Below are positions 12,890-25,876 of a stretch of DNA of 64,000 nt, piece by piece; the stretch's first letter is position 1, and each line of letters opens with the position of its first letter. Source of the stretch: Combretum micranthum (taxonomy: Eukaryota; Streptophyta; Magnoliopsida; Myrtales; Combretaceae); assembly GCA_024138025.1 (NCBI GenBank), contig JAMXBD010001386.1:248001-312000 (forward strand). The letters run 5' to 3'. Under the pieces are notes generated by a model, which made no database searches, was not told the DNA's origin, and was given only the letters and a program-made list of their open reading frames with translations. The translations under genes were made by a program, and so were the position numbers.

Positions 12890-13840
12890 TTGATTGGTTG
12901 CGTCTTTAGATGCAAGGAAGAAAGTCATGTATATCTAGTAAAATCATCAACAATAACCAAGTGTACTTCTTTCCTCCCAAACTTAAGGTTTAGGTAAGAC
13001 TAAATAAATCCATGTGCACTAGTTCTAATGCCTAGATGCGGAAATAGCATCCTTACTTAAAAGAAGTCTTAATTTGCTTTCCTTTTGACATGCATGGTAG
13101 ATCTTGTCCTTTTGAAAATTTAACTTCGGTAAACCTTTGACAAGTTCCTTTTTAACAAGTTTTCAACTGATGTCTATACTAGCATGTCTAGTTTTCTATG
13201 CCATAGTCAACTATTGTTATTTTCAAAATAGACAAGTTTCATTTGAAGATTTAAAATTATTCAATTGATTTTGTAAATATTTCCTTCTATATCCTTCAAA
13301 ACATGCTTGATTATTGTTGTTTCTTTCAATAGAATACCTTTTAATAGAAAAAAGTTACTTTAAAGTCATTATCATACAATTGGCTAATACTCAACAATTA
13401 CGTTTTAAATTTTCTTTAAGCAAAATATTTTTAATACATAAATCTTGATTAATAAGAATGTTACCTTCTTTAGAACAATTGACTTTCTGTCCCCAAAGGT
13501 AACACTCTCATGATCCTTTAAGTTAAATGATGTGAATTTAGACACATCTCCTGTCATGTGTCTGAACATCATTGTCCAAGTACCATTTGTGTTGCCACTT
13601 GAGGATCCTTGTAACATGGATTATTACTTATTTGGTACCCATTTTATTTTGGGTCCTTTTCTGTTAGGAGGAACAAAAACTTCTCTTCTAGGAACCCAAA
13701 CAAGCCAACTTTTATTATTCAAATTTAGATTTTCTTATTGCATAGTTATGTGCAATATGACCTATTTTGCCACAATAATTACATGTCCCATAAGTAGCTT
13801 TAACAATTTAGTTTTGTGGGACTTGCAATTATTTTGTCCA
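12890..13840 (-). pseudogene. Copia zinc knuckle, protease, GAG-pre-integrase and integrase start, decayed
   Basis: Read leftwards on the minus strand: YGTCNYCGKIGHIAHNY near 13740-13800 is a CCHC knuckle whose last cysteine is replaced by tyrosine. Next is FRHMTGDVSKFTSF near 13510-13590, the region after the protease active site; the usual DSG motif is lost to a frame change. LWHRKLDML near 13200 starts the GAG-pre-integrase domain, and VIVDDFTRYT near 12960 starts the integrase core. Stops and frameshifts run throughout. The integrase breaks off where the truncated LTR begins. Confidence 0.8.
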
Positions 13841-14217
13841 TTATAGCCAATTCCAAATTTATTTGAATCACATTTTTACCTCAAAGAAATGTGTTCAAAT
13901 TTTTCTTTCCATTTGTAAACTTGCTATATTAGCCTTTGAATCATCTAAACTGGTTTTCAAAGTTTCATTTTCATTTTCAAAAATTCCAGCTCTTTAATGT
14001 TTTCATTACTATAGCTATTACACATGCAATATTATTATCTTTTTGGTTTTGATTTCAATGTCTAGTAGCAGATCATTTTCAATCTTAATATCTTATTTAC
14101 TTCTTTTAATTCATTTTTTCTTTTCAAATATTTACTTTTAATATTTATCTTTTCATTTTCTATTTTTAGACTATTTATCTCAATGTTTATCCTTTCATTA
14201 TCAGACTTAAATTCTTC
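13841..14217 (-). pseudogene. Copia gag coiled-coil segment, left of a solo LTR
   Basis: The minus strand encodes charged heptad-like sequence (KSDNERINIEINSLKIENEK) ending in KEVNK, typical of the coiled-coil region between the gag core and the zinc knuckle in plant Copia elements. It is separated from the other half of the coiled coil at 16083-16200 by the solo LTR. Confidence 0.7.
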
Positions 14218-14222
14218 ATGCT

Positions 14223-16077
14223 TGTTAAGTCTTTTGATGATAACAAAACATGTATAAGTGTTTACTAATAAATTCATTAAGTATGCAATGCTTAAGTGTG
14301 ATCGAAGGTTTATGAAAATGTTTTTCAAAAGAGATTCAACTTAGAAAGTAATTCAGAATATGTTCATGAATGTTTTTCAAGAACAAATGAATAGTCAGAA
14401 AGTAACTCGAAAGCTAAATCGTTCGTTTACAAGACATTTATAATAGTCAGAAGGTCAATCAGAGAGTAAACCTGTAACATGCAAAAAAGCTATAATATAC
14501 AAATAGAAAGTTGCAGATCGATTTTGCTTCAATTAATTCATTAGTTTGAAACTCAACACCAAAGTTGAATGTATTTGGATAGTACATTCAAATGTTCCAC
14601 TAAATTGGTTCAAATATCCAAGGGAATTCAAGTTTATATTGAATTAAAAGTGTTATTCTTGAAAATTTAATCTTTTTCCAGCATGTTCAAGTTCAACCTT
14701 TTGAGACATTCAAGATCAATTTTATTTTACAAGTTGGAAATCATTTCAAGACTGTCATAATGAAGATCTTTGTCTTTTAGGACGTGTTTTAACAAGACAA
14801 TGAATCCAAAATCACGAAGTTTAAGGACAGCAAGAAGAGCTTAAAGTTAAGAGAGCTAAAGACAGCTAGAGGATTTCAAAATCACGAGACTTATGGGTTA
14901 CAAAGATATATGATACAAATATGTTTTTCAAATTGAACAATATTAGAATATGTTTATCCATAAGTAGACGAAATTTATGGGATCTTCATCAACAATCAAG
15001 TTTATCTTTACAAGCTGGAAATTTTCGAATTTGAAAAAGATAATGAACAATGAGATTTTGTCGTATCTTCAAGGGATTTTGATATGATATTTTTAGAGGA
15101 TGATTTGAATTGATAAAGTTCAAATTTTCAAGACCCATCCACAACAAGGTTAATATCTCCAACGGGTGCACAAAAATAGGATCGATATTTTCATCAAGGT
15201 TCATTGTTATCCTACCCATTGGAAAACTTGAAACAAATATCAAAGAATGTTGGAGAAAATCCCAGAACAAAAACTTATCTCAAATATTTTAGCCGTTGGA
15301 AGATTGAAAATATATAACAGAGGTTCGAATAAGGAATACGTGTGAAAAAGAGGAGCAAGTACTCTAAGTCAGCGAATTCCATCAATTTATTTAGAAAAAT
15401 TGTTTACTAATTTTCTTTCCTACACATAATGTAAGAGGAACCTTTTACTCTTTATTCCTCACTTGATTTTGATTTGTACTTTGTGTGAGGTTGAGAGTTA
15501 CAAGTAGACTCAATAGATTAATCGTTAGCTTAAGGAAAGCTTGGAGAATCAAGCTAAGTGCATTGTAGCCAAGTGATTTGGCAAAGACAACTTGTAAATT
15601 GTTGATTTTTGGATATAGTGGAGCATACTGGTGTAGAATACTGAGTTCCTGGCTTGGTGCTGAAAGAGAGGACCGATGCTCGAGGCAGAACCTCTATAAA
15701 TCGATTTTGCAATTTCTTCTTCCATATATTTTTAATTTTGTGCATGTTTACTTATATGTTATAGCTAATTTTTTTATACTTAGAGACCAAATTAGAGAGT
15801 AATTGGAAGTTTATTTTCTAATCAGAGACTAAATCAAAGAGTAAACTGGAAGCTCAACTTGAAACTTTTGCTTAATCTTTTGTGAACTTAAGTAAACTTG
15901 TTTTATCTAAATTTTGATTAAAGTTTTTGGTGGTTAAGTTTGTTGTTTTCAAGTGAGTTTAAAAGCCATTATAATTTGATTAACTAAGTAGTGTGAATTT
16001 GGTTGAGTTTTCAAAAAAGTGAAATTTGTATTAAATAACCAATTCACCCCCTCTTGGTTATTCTTTCGAGACCAACA
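14223..16077 (+). mobile_element. Copia-type solo LTR, 1,855 bp, target-site duplication ATGCT
   Basis: It begins TGTTAAGTC and ends GAGACCAACA. ATGCT stands immediately before (14218-14222) and after (16078-16082). The last 60 bases hold the stretch rich in C before 'cttggttattctttcgag' that closes many plant Copia LTRs. No internal retroelement sequence lies inside, so two LTRs have recombined into one. It splits a Copia gag coding region. Confidence 0.9.
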
Positions 16078-16082
16078 ATGCT

Positions 16083-17206
16083 CAGTTTGAAAAGTTTTTA
16101 ATTGTTCTCTAACTTCTATCATTAAATTCTTTAGCATGTTATTTTTCTTTTCAGCTTTCAACAATTTACAACAAACTTTCTCATACATGGCATCCAGTTC
16201 ACTATAAGAAGGAGAACAGGGAGATTATACCTCATTGTCCAAGGCCATGAAGCATACATTCTCATCATTTGAGTCTGATAAGTCCTCATCTCTCCAAGTT
16301 GCCATGTATGCTTTTTTCTTCTCCTACTTCGATCTCTTTTTAAGCAGTGGGTAATACTACTTTATGTGTCTTGGTTTTCGGTAGTTATAGCGTGTAATCA
16401 CATCCTTTCTCTTATGCTTGGATGAGCTGCTATTATCCTCCATCCTCTTTGATTTTGTCTTCATAAATTTTTTGAACTTCTTATCCATCAAGACAAGATC
16501 TTCTTGTTCATCTTCTTCTTCATCACCACTTGAATCTTGTCTTGTAGCTTTCAGAGCAATGGCTTTGTTATTGCCTTTTTCACTTTGTTTCTTGATGAGC
16601 TCATGGGTTTTGAGCGTATAAAGAAGCTCCTCCTTGCTTAAGGCGTTGAGATCTCTTGTTTCCTCTATGATAGTCCTTTTTGCTTCCTAATCCTTTGGAA
16701 GTGACCTGAGAAGTTTAGAATTGATTTCTAAATTAGTAAAGTTCTTCCCAAGCACACTTAGAGGATTTATTATGTTAATAAATCTGTTGTGCATTTCATC
16801 TATACTTTCATTGGGGAGCATTTTAAAATTTTCAAATTGTATGCATAAAAGACTTATTTTGGTATCTTTAACTTGAGATGTTCCTTCATAAGTCTTTTCT
16901 AGCTCATCCCAAATTTCTTTAGTAGAAGAGCATGTACAGATTCTATTAAAATCATTTTCATTTAAACCACAATGTAAAATATTCATTGCAATTCATTTAA
17001 ATCAAGCTTTTTCCAACCTTCTTTTGAAAACTCTACTTCGGATTTTCCATCGATTTTAAAAGGGCCATTTTCATTAAACAATTAATTTGTTTTGGGCTTT
17101 CAAAAATATTTTCATCCTACACTTCCAGTCGGGATAATTACTCCTGCATAGAAGTGGAGGTCTATTTATCGCTTGCCCCTAAAAATCCTAGTATATTTGT
17201 AACCAT
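16083..17206 (-). pseudogene. Copia gag, N-terminal part (UBN2-type)
   Basis: The gag starts at the minus-strand ATG 17206 (MVTNILGFLGASDK then a stop). Further in are WKCRMKIFLKAQN, WKKLDLNEL-like sequence and an open stretch at 16986-16687 with NENDFNRICTCSSTKEIWDE, TYEGTSQVKDTKISLL and FINIINPLSVLGKNFTN, the gag-polypeptide (UBN2) core of Copia elements. Next come an acidic Ser/Asp-rich stretch and the coiled coil (ELDAMYEKVCCKLLKAEKK) that continues across the solo LTR. Several stops make it nonfunctional. Confidence 0.85.
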
Positions 17207-17252
17207 GATATTTACTCTATTCCGTGGTTAAGTGTATAAATAATAAAGACAG

Positions 17253-17263
17253 ACTCTGATACC
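17253..17263 (-). promoter_or_regulatory. Primer-binding site of the minus-strand Copia element
   Basis: On the minus strand GGTATCAGAGT, complementary to the 3' end of initiator tRNA-Met apart from its last base, stands 46 bases upstream of the gag ATG. It marks the junction between internal region (left) and 5' LTR (right). Confidence 0.7.
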
Positions 17264-17270
17264 GAGAGCG

Positions 17271-17271
<1 letters not shown>

Positions 17272-17340
<69 letters not shown>
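17272..17340 (+). repeat. Pure poly-G run of 69 nt
   Basis: All 69 bases are G. The next 30 bases (17341-17370) are G with scattered T and A. It lies exactly where the LTR should end beside the primer-binding site, and the expected terminal CA is absent. It could be a real homopolymer or an assembly artefact such as dark-cycle G calls. Confidence 0.95.
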
Positions 17341-17341
<1 letters not shown>

Positions 17342-17389
17342 GGGGGGGTGGTGAAGGGAGGGGGGAAGGGTTTGTTGTGTATTGAGTGT

Positions 17390-20060
17390 TTGCCTAAAAC
17401 TCGAATTTTAAAAAATTTGAAAAATTAAACAGTAGAATAAATACATAAATAAATTTGCAACGGATAAAAAGATAATTAAATGAAAGATATAAAGAGAAGA
17501 AGCAAGACAAATATTTAACGTGGAGTTCAGCCCTTTGCCGACTCGTCACGGTCCGCCAAATTGCCTCTTTTGAGTTCTTCACCACACTATAATTAATTTC
17601 AAAGAGTTAGCTTAAGATGAGCAATATTACACACATAGAAATAAAAATATTTTCTTTTCCTCTAAGTGCTTTTGTATGAATAGCAATAAAATAAACTTAG
17701 CACTAAAATATTTTCTCTCTCATAATATTTGCAAATATTATGTACAAGAGAATAAAGAAAAAGAATTTGCTTGATGCAGTTAATGAGCTTAGTAAAATAA
17801 TTTGGCATTTTTTTTTTAGTCTTCTAGATTTCTATATAAAGAGCCTTAAAAATTCAAAAGCCCGTTAAACACAACATCTATAATCTCTCATGCATCAAAC
17901 TACTCCAACGACTCTTTTTCATCCATATCAACTTTATTGTGCCTCAAATGCTTCGCCCATGATGGGTATTATGTGATCCTTGGTATTTGCAATTAAAATT
18001 GAAACTACTAAGGACACAATGTTGAAGTTTTAAAAATTTATAAAGCTAATATGTATTTTCACATTCAATTAGCAATTACCAACACTTAGCAAGCGCACTT
18101 ACAGAAATGCATAGAAAACACTAGGTCGGTCCCAAGGGAAAATGTTGACAACTCTCTTACTCACTCATTATCCACTATCTAGCCAAAGAAAAATTTAGAA
18201 GATCATGATGAAAAACAAAGAAGTTATGCTAGGTCAGACTATTCACAGGAAATTTTCAAGGCAAAATAAAATATCTGTTTGTAACTATGCAAGAGAATAC
18301 TTAAGGATTGCTTCACCAACTTCCTATCATTTGATTTCGATTCAAACTCAAATTAAGTTTTTGCTAGTGTACTTACACCATCAAATTCATGAGTGTAAAC
18401 TACATCCTCTCTCGAGCACAGTAATTATAGAATTAAAGCTAGACTATTGCTCTCTTGAGCTAACTATCAACGGCCTTAAATCCTCATAAAGTTCAAGAAT
18501 ATGTTGTTTGAAAACCCAATTTGGTGTTAAAAACAAGTGATAGAAAGTTTCACGATTATTCTCTCGAGCTGACTATGATCAACTTTATCAATAGCTTTAG
18601 ATCTTATTCATTAGAATATCCTCTCGGTCTCATTTAACGAATATCAGGCATGAATCTAATTAGATGTACCTCCTAATTAGACTCACTTGTTAAACTCAAG
18701 TTATTGAATACAAATACCCACGCAATAAACATAAATGTCTAATTGAAATCACATGAATTAGAATTTGGATCCATAAACCTTAAGTCAGGGAGATTACTCC
18801 TCCATGATCTCAGGCATTACGATAAAAAATACTAGAGAAATAAACTCGATCAAATAATAAATTCAATTAAGTGCAATGTTATCACAAAGAATTACAAACA
18901 CAAGTTTAAAGCAATTTACCTAGAAAATTTGAGAGAACCCAGCAAGAAGAAATTGATTCTTTCACTAAGATCTCTCTGCACTAACACTAGGTTAAAAACT
19001 ATACATAAGATTACACACATTATAATGCACCTATCGTGCTTATTTATAGTCTTATTATAGAAGGAAATCTTTCGAATTTTGATTTGCCTACGTGGAAGAT
19101 CTCAATAACGATTTTTCCTTCTCATTCTTACACACACGTACAAACTAAAGAAACATGTGTTTTATTTATGTCGCAGGGTGCTGGTCGAGCTCTCTCCAAG
19201 ATTTGACTTTATTCATCAGGACTCAGCTTCTTTGTGACAATCTTCTGTCTAAAATCATTGATGTGGGGTGAAATAGTGCTCTTATTCAGGGTACGATGGC
19301 AGGGCTCGACTTTACTTCAGCATCAAAACTTTTAAGTCTTTGATGTACATTGTCACAAGGTGAGTTTTGTCCTTGGCCTGATCTTTTCTTCAAAATTTTA
19401 GTCCTCTAAGGTTCTGTTTTCCCCTCGATAGAAGTATGATCTTCCTGTAGCTGTTGTTTTGCCCAAAATCTGATCCGAAACTTCTTTGTTTCTTCACTTC
19501 TTCATTTTAAGAGCTGAAAACAACAATTAAGCATTAAGAACACATTTTTGCAGGAATTTAGTTAAAAATGTATAAAAAATATGGCCAAAATTCTATGAAA
19601 ATAATAGAGTAAATAGCACTTATCATCGCACTTCACTTGTAGAGCCTAAACTTAACCTTTAACAACCTTTTATACATGTACCTCTTCGAGCCTCAATTTT
19701 TCACTTGTCACGTCCTAAGCTTCATCACGTTGAAGCCTCAATGTGACCAGCGACAACACTTACTTCTTTAAGCTTTTGTAGAACCTTGTATTAAGTTAGT
19801 CGAGTCTCAATCATTTTTGCACATCGAGCCCAAAGCTTAACCCTGGACAACTTTGTTTGCTTCTCAAGCTTATCATGCATTAGATTTAACTTGTCGAGCC
19901 TTGATCAAGCATTGACCTCTTAACTTGTTTAGGACACGATGAACCCTTCAACCACTTGTTTGTGCATTCTTGATCCTATCGATCCTTTAGCTTGCCCTTG
20001 ACTAACGCTGTTCTTGCTAAAAACCCATAGGAAACACGCACAAACATGCACAATGCACAC
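17390..20060 (-). mobile_element. Copia 5' LTR in two pieces, interrupted by an Athila-type LTR
   Basis: Pieces 17390-17985 and 19626-20060 are AT-rich, noncoding and in LTR position next to the Copia primer-binding site. The left piece has the 'aacgtggagttcagccc' stretch seen in many Copia LTRs. The right piece repeats 'cgagcct' motifs and ends near an (AC)n run at about 20056-20071. The exact outer end is not visible. Confidence 0.5.
17986..19625 (-). mobile_element. Athila/Tat-type Ty3 LTR inserted in the Copia LTR
   Basis: In minus orientation it begins TGATAAGTGC at 19625, like the LTR ending at 10160. Shared landmarks are 'gcaagcgcacttac' near 18091, the 'aggtcggtcccaaggga' stretch after it, and 'gagagaacccagcaagaagaa' near 18931. 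The left end is approximate; no convincing duplication was found. Confidence 0.55.
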
Positions 20061-20264
20061 ACACACACACATTATAATATATATATTTGACTAATTAAGT
20101 ATAGTTTACAACAAATAAATAGTTGATTGTGCATTAAATTGTTTCAACAAAATTCACATTGAACTCTCAAGATCAACAGTAGATACAGACAAACAGAGAC
20201 AAAATTTTCTATATACCTAAAAGGGAAATACGACATTTTTAGGAGAGTCTTGAGAGAGAATATT

Positions 20265-23200
20265 TGTAAATCCCCTAATTTTGCATAGCCTAATTTTGAT
20301 AATTAACAATAATGGTATAAAATCTGAAAAAAAAAAAGAGAAATTGAGAAAAGTCGCAAAAATCACTCTCGATTTTTTGCATAATAAAAATATAAATATT
20401 TTAATTAAGTTTAAGAAATTCAAATCTTCATTAACAAAATTTCTTTAAGCCTTCACAATCATGAGCAATAATAATTCAACAAGGTAATTATTAAGAACTG
20501 AACTAAATTAAAAAAACTACAATCAATTTTGAAAAATAATTAAAAAAACAATAATTATGCCTTGAAAATTCTCTAATAAGAAATAGTATAATTAATCAAC
20601 CAGCAAAATTTCAACTCCAACAAATAAAAATAAACATATCTCTAGATTCATCAAACACATAGAATCAAATAATGTCTAATGAGTAAATTTTCAAAACAAT
20701 CGCAAATAAATATTTTCTTATGAACTTATAATTAAAAATGATGATAACCTCTTAAAGAAACAAATAACACCACCTCCTTTAGTAAGTAAAAGAATTCTTA
20801 GAAGTTACTCAAATCATGTAAATAATTTATTACATATGAAAATATTCAAAATATAACACAAGTAATTATAATAAAATACAAAATCTCTAAAACTAATACC
20901 CATAAAATATTCTACATTACTAAATTAATTAGATGGTTATCTTGGACACATCATACATAATAAGTATATGACGAACTATTACTACAAGTTACAATAGTAG
21001 TAGTAGTAGTAGTAGTAAAAGCATCAAAAGTGTACTATAATTAACAAAATATGTTGTAGTAAAATAAATAATAATAATAACAATAACGACGATGACAACG
21101 ACGACAACAATAGCAACAAGATTATTTTTTCATATAATAAGCAACACTATACTTGATCCACATATTAAAACAATTTTGATAAGTTAACAATATTATTACT
21201 AATATTACATTAATCATGATAACTTATTAACTTGTAACAATGCTATATGATTCTTATCAACATTGTAATTGCGATAAGTACCTTTATAATTATAGCAATA
21301 CTTTATACATAATCACAATATCAATATAACATATAACACAATAGGTCCTTAGAGCTAATTACCTAAGAAAGCTTACAATTATTGACATGAACTATGTATT
21401 GGACAAATCATTTGATACGCTAAATACTGTATCAGATAATTATAATTGAAAATAAGTAAACACAAAAACAAAAAAATTATGATATTAATTAAATAATATA
21501 GGCCAAAATCATATAATAAGATTAATTAGAATTTTAATAAAATACATCGTGAACTCAAAAAATTCACAGTAGGACCAAAATCCTAAAATCGTATTAAATC
21601 ATACCAAAATCTTAAAAACTTTAGATGGAATCAAATAAATTTTATAATTTATAATATCATATAAATTAAATTAAACTTGGATTGTTAAAAATTCGAAACC
21701 CTATATGGGATCAAATAAAACTTCAATAACCCTAAGATATCAGATGAATTAAATATAGCCTGGAACCCTAAAAGTAAACTGTATAGCAAAAACATATCAC
21801 CAACAAAATAATCTAATAATTTAATCAATCTGAAAACCTTACGCCAAACAATTTATCTATTTAAGCTTTGACACGCAAATCGATAATAAAATAATAAGAA
21901 ATAATTTCTTATGATTGTAAACTCCCAAAATTTTATGGTGATCGTATAAATAAAACCATCGACTCGAAAATGGAATTGGAATCCTAAAGTCAAATCGAGT
22001 CAATTGTAAACCTTATAAAAACCAAACTCGATTGAACAACTTCTAAAAACCATAAAATAATAAGTTAATTATACAAATATTATGAACTCAAATTATGAAC
22101 CATATATAGTATAAACCTTAAAAAGATTATATAGTCCAAACATTCGATTGTTTTGGACCTATATGGGATCAATTTCCATATCCAATCACGAACACGTAAA
22201 TCAAGAAAATATAATTTAATTAATATTTAGTAATAATAAATTTAATTTTTAATAACATGGTATATAAATTTTCAAGTTAAATTTCGTTAACCAAACAATT
22301 TTTGCAACCAATCGCTACTATGCAAACCAAGATAACAAAATTGGATAACAATTAATGATAAAATAATATCAATTCATCTTTTAAAAATCATTTAATGATT
22401 TATCGTTTCATAAAAATATCATATATTACGGCTCATAAAAACGTCAGATATAGCCCATATAATCGTATTTTATCGCTACCGGTAACTTATCTAATATTTT
22501 GCTATTACTATTCATTACTATTTGTGTTATTTTTGCCATTTCTTGCTAGAAATTTTTTTTCCTTATAATTTATGCCTATTTCGTACACATCATACCTTAT
22601 TTACTATTTTTACAAGTTATCTCCTTATAAGTCAAATGTATCACTTTTCATTTGATTTTTTTTTTTTTCCTTCTTTTCTTTCCTTTCCAACTTGCTTCAC
22701 AGCAACTCCTACAGCTAGTTTCTTTTTTTCTTTTTTAATTATTTTTGCTAACTTTAATTCAATTAAACTATCTCTATAAATACACATAACATATCCCCTT
22801 TTAACACTTTAAATTTCCTTCAAAATCTCTCCCTTTTCTCTCATTTTTCCTCTCTTGTGTTGCTGGAAGGTGTCTTTTCTTGGCTGGCCCCTCTCATTTT
22901 TAACTTAAACACATTCATTTATTCCATCTTTTAAAAGTAAACACATTTTCATGCTACCTTAGTTGATATTAGGTGTTTCAAGCGTTATATATGGAATAAA
23001 ATCTCCCTATGATGCAATAAGCTATGGATGATAATGATAAAATGAAATCAACAACTTGTTATGATGATCATGTTAATTTTGAGTTCATATTGCTATATTA
23101 TTATCATCTAATCTAACTATCTATATGTATAAATATAGTTATGTTCATATTTATATCTATTTGAGAATATAAGCTTATTAATCTAATATTTATATTCATG

Positions 23201-25871
23201 CACTTATTTTATCTCTTGTAATTTATTTATTTACTTGCTTTTTGAGACTTGTCCTTAATCAAGTCAAAACAAAAAGGGGACTTGTCCTTAATCTAAGTCT
23301 CGGAAATGCCTTGTCCAAAAATTCTAAGGCTTCTCTTTTATTTGTTTTGCTCTTAATTATTTTGTTATCTAAGGGGACTTGTCCATTTTTAAGTCCCGAG
23401 GAGCCTTGACATGAATGTAGGACTCCCATGTTTTTCTTATTATTTTGCTTTTTCTTTGTGGGACTTCTTCATTTTTAGTCTCGAGAATACTTTGATAAAA
23501 ATCAAAGACTTCCACAAATTTCTTCTTTTTCTTTTCCTTAAGTTTTCTTATGCTTTTCTTTTCTTTTTATGGAACTTGTCCATTTCTAAGTTCCGGGAAG
23601 CTTTGATACAAGCTAAGACTTTCAAATTTTTTTTTTATATATATATGTGGTGTGTGTGTGTGTGTGTGTGTGTATGCTTATTTAATTAACTATGTCTTTT
23701 ATTTTCTATATGAGTTATATTTTATTATATATATATATATATAATATAACTATAAGTTTATATTCATGCATGGTCATAATATTGTTATCTTAACGAAAAT
23801 TTCAAGGAGATAAAACGAGTTTTTTTTTATATATAAAAATAGGACTAAACTCTCTAGAAAAATGATATTTAACACTTAGGAGAAATTTTTTAAAACGTAG
23901 GATAATGGTCCAACTACATTAGTTCCAAATTGTTATAGTAAATTTTATGAATTTTAATGTTGATAATTCTTTGATATGAAAATTTTTCTTAAGCACTTAT
24001 TTATAGAATTTAAACCAACACTTTGAAAAACACTAAGAACCAAGAAATTTTTCTAAATCAAGTTTAAGAGCAACTTACTAGTTAAAAATCGACTTAGGAA
24101 ATAAAATTGGTAGACAACTTAAAGAACTGAATTTTAAGAGGTAAATTTATTTTTAAGAAGTTAAGAAAATATAAAAATAATAGATAAAATGAGGAGGCAC
24201 TCATTTGTAACAAATTCAAAAATTTAATTTTCTTTTGAACAACTTAAAAAAAGAGATTTTGTAAACTTCATCTTTCAAACTCTTAAAATAAACTATTTTA
24301 TAAAAAATCATTGTTAAGATAACATCACTAGAATCATACATATAATATAAGCATATATCTATATTTAAATATTTTCCAAATATATAAATATCTATGTGCT
24401 TGCTATAGAATTTTTGGATGATGTAGAACTTAGAAAAATTATAATTTAAGGGCTGGAATTTTTAGATCAATTTTGTACCAATCCTTTTTGGAACCTAAAT
24501 GGCTTTAAATATTAAAAATAATCTTAGAAATCGATAGATCTTTTCGAGTATGTAGAAAACGACATTTAATAGGTAAAATTTCAAGTTAAAATGAGCAAGT
24601 TATGATCATTTTAAGTTTGAATTTCACATAATCCAAATTTTAACGAGAATAATGAAATGGAGTTAGAAATTTAAGTAGAATCAATATGAAATACTTATTT
24701 CGAGTATTTCTTTTGTTTAAGTAACAAGAAATTTGATGTACATTTCCCCAATAACCATTCCGACTAAGGGTTGCACTAAGGATGAGTGAGTTTATTTCTT
24801 ACATTCTGTACTTGTGTATTTTCTGTAAAATAGTGGCATTAGAATTAGAAAAATATAAAAAAAAAATATTAAACTCATGTACTTTACTTACATGGTTGAA
24901 ATTATGATTAAGTATATCAAGACGAGAATTGCTTAAATAAATTAATTGATTTAGTGTAGTATTGATATGTTGCTAATTATATGATCACCTTTAAAGTATC
25001 TAATATCATGCTAAGAATACTAAATCAAATGGATTCATACATAACACGAATTGAGTCACATTGCATTCATTAGTATACACTTGGTAGGATAAGGACATAG
25101 TAGTGAGGTTTGCAAAGCCCGAAACTCAATATAACGGTGAATGGTCGCCCAGATTAATTTAACGGTAAGTAGACACCTAAATGAACTACATTTTAGCGGT
25201 TAGTCGTGGCTTGAATAAACTACAAAAATCTTATTTGTGAATAGCGATCTACATGGCCCAGAAAACCTAACCTGGAATGAAGGGTGTAAATCCATTCAAC
25301 ATATAATTCTCGAAAAATCATGTGTATCGTTTGCTCACGTGTGTGATGCATCTCATATGCTTGTCTAATAACTTGATTGATTTAATTGTATGAGTACGTT
25401 AATACGAAATGTTATCACTAAGCTAGTTGTGCTTACCTCTCAATAGTTTGTTTTTGCAGGAAAATCATAATGCCGGGATTGGGATAAAAACTAAGCGTAG
25501 AGCTTGTCAAAGATCAAGTCATGATAATTAGAGGGTTAAAATGTCTATGGACTAGACTTAGTTGAGAGAAAATACCTAAAACTTGATTTATTTCTATAAT
25601 CTCCTTTGATATTGGACAATAGATTGCCTAAGTTGCTTTACCTTGTTTCAACTTTGGTAGGATATCCGATTCTCTACAATCCTTGTGATTTGTGGAAATA
25701 TCGGTATCCAAAACTATTTTTCTAAATATATACATATGTATAACATATGGAGAAAATAAGAAATCAAAGTCTCGCAATTTCTAACTTGCAAGGCAGTCTT
25801 CATGTTATAGGCGCACACGTTATATGGCGACTTTAGAGTAAACCTAATAGGTCCTATTTAGGGTCATGACA
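20265..25871 (+). mobile_element. Very long solo LTR (5.6 kb), target-site duplication ATATT
   Basis: It begins TGTAAATCCCC and ends GGTCATGACA. ATATT flanks it exactly at 20260-20264 and 25872-25876. It is a diverged relative of the 3.7-kb solo LTR at 32693-36363: both share the start, 'aCcggtaact' near 22480/33075, 'ggctatggatgat(g/a)atg' near 23015/33760, 'agtggcattaga.tta' near 24833/35284, and the terminal GACA. No gag or pol trace lies inside. Short tandem repeats (AGT)n at 20995-21017, diverged 'gacttgtcc...agtc' repeats at 23246-23620, (TG)n at 23650-23673 and (AT)n near 23725-23746 help explain its length. Confidence 0.85.
23650..23673 (+). repeat. (TG)n microsatellite
   Basis: Alternating TG for about 24 bases, preceded by (AT)n, inside the 5.6-kb solo LTR. 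Confidence 0.9.
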
Positions 25872-25876
25872 ATATT

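Noticed and set aside
22522..22779. Phe/Ser-rich 85-codon ORF
   Set aside because: Pyrimidine-rich stretch of the 5.6-kb solo LTR; composition alone explains it.
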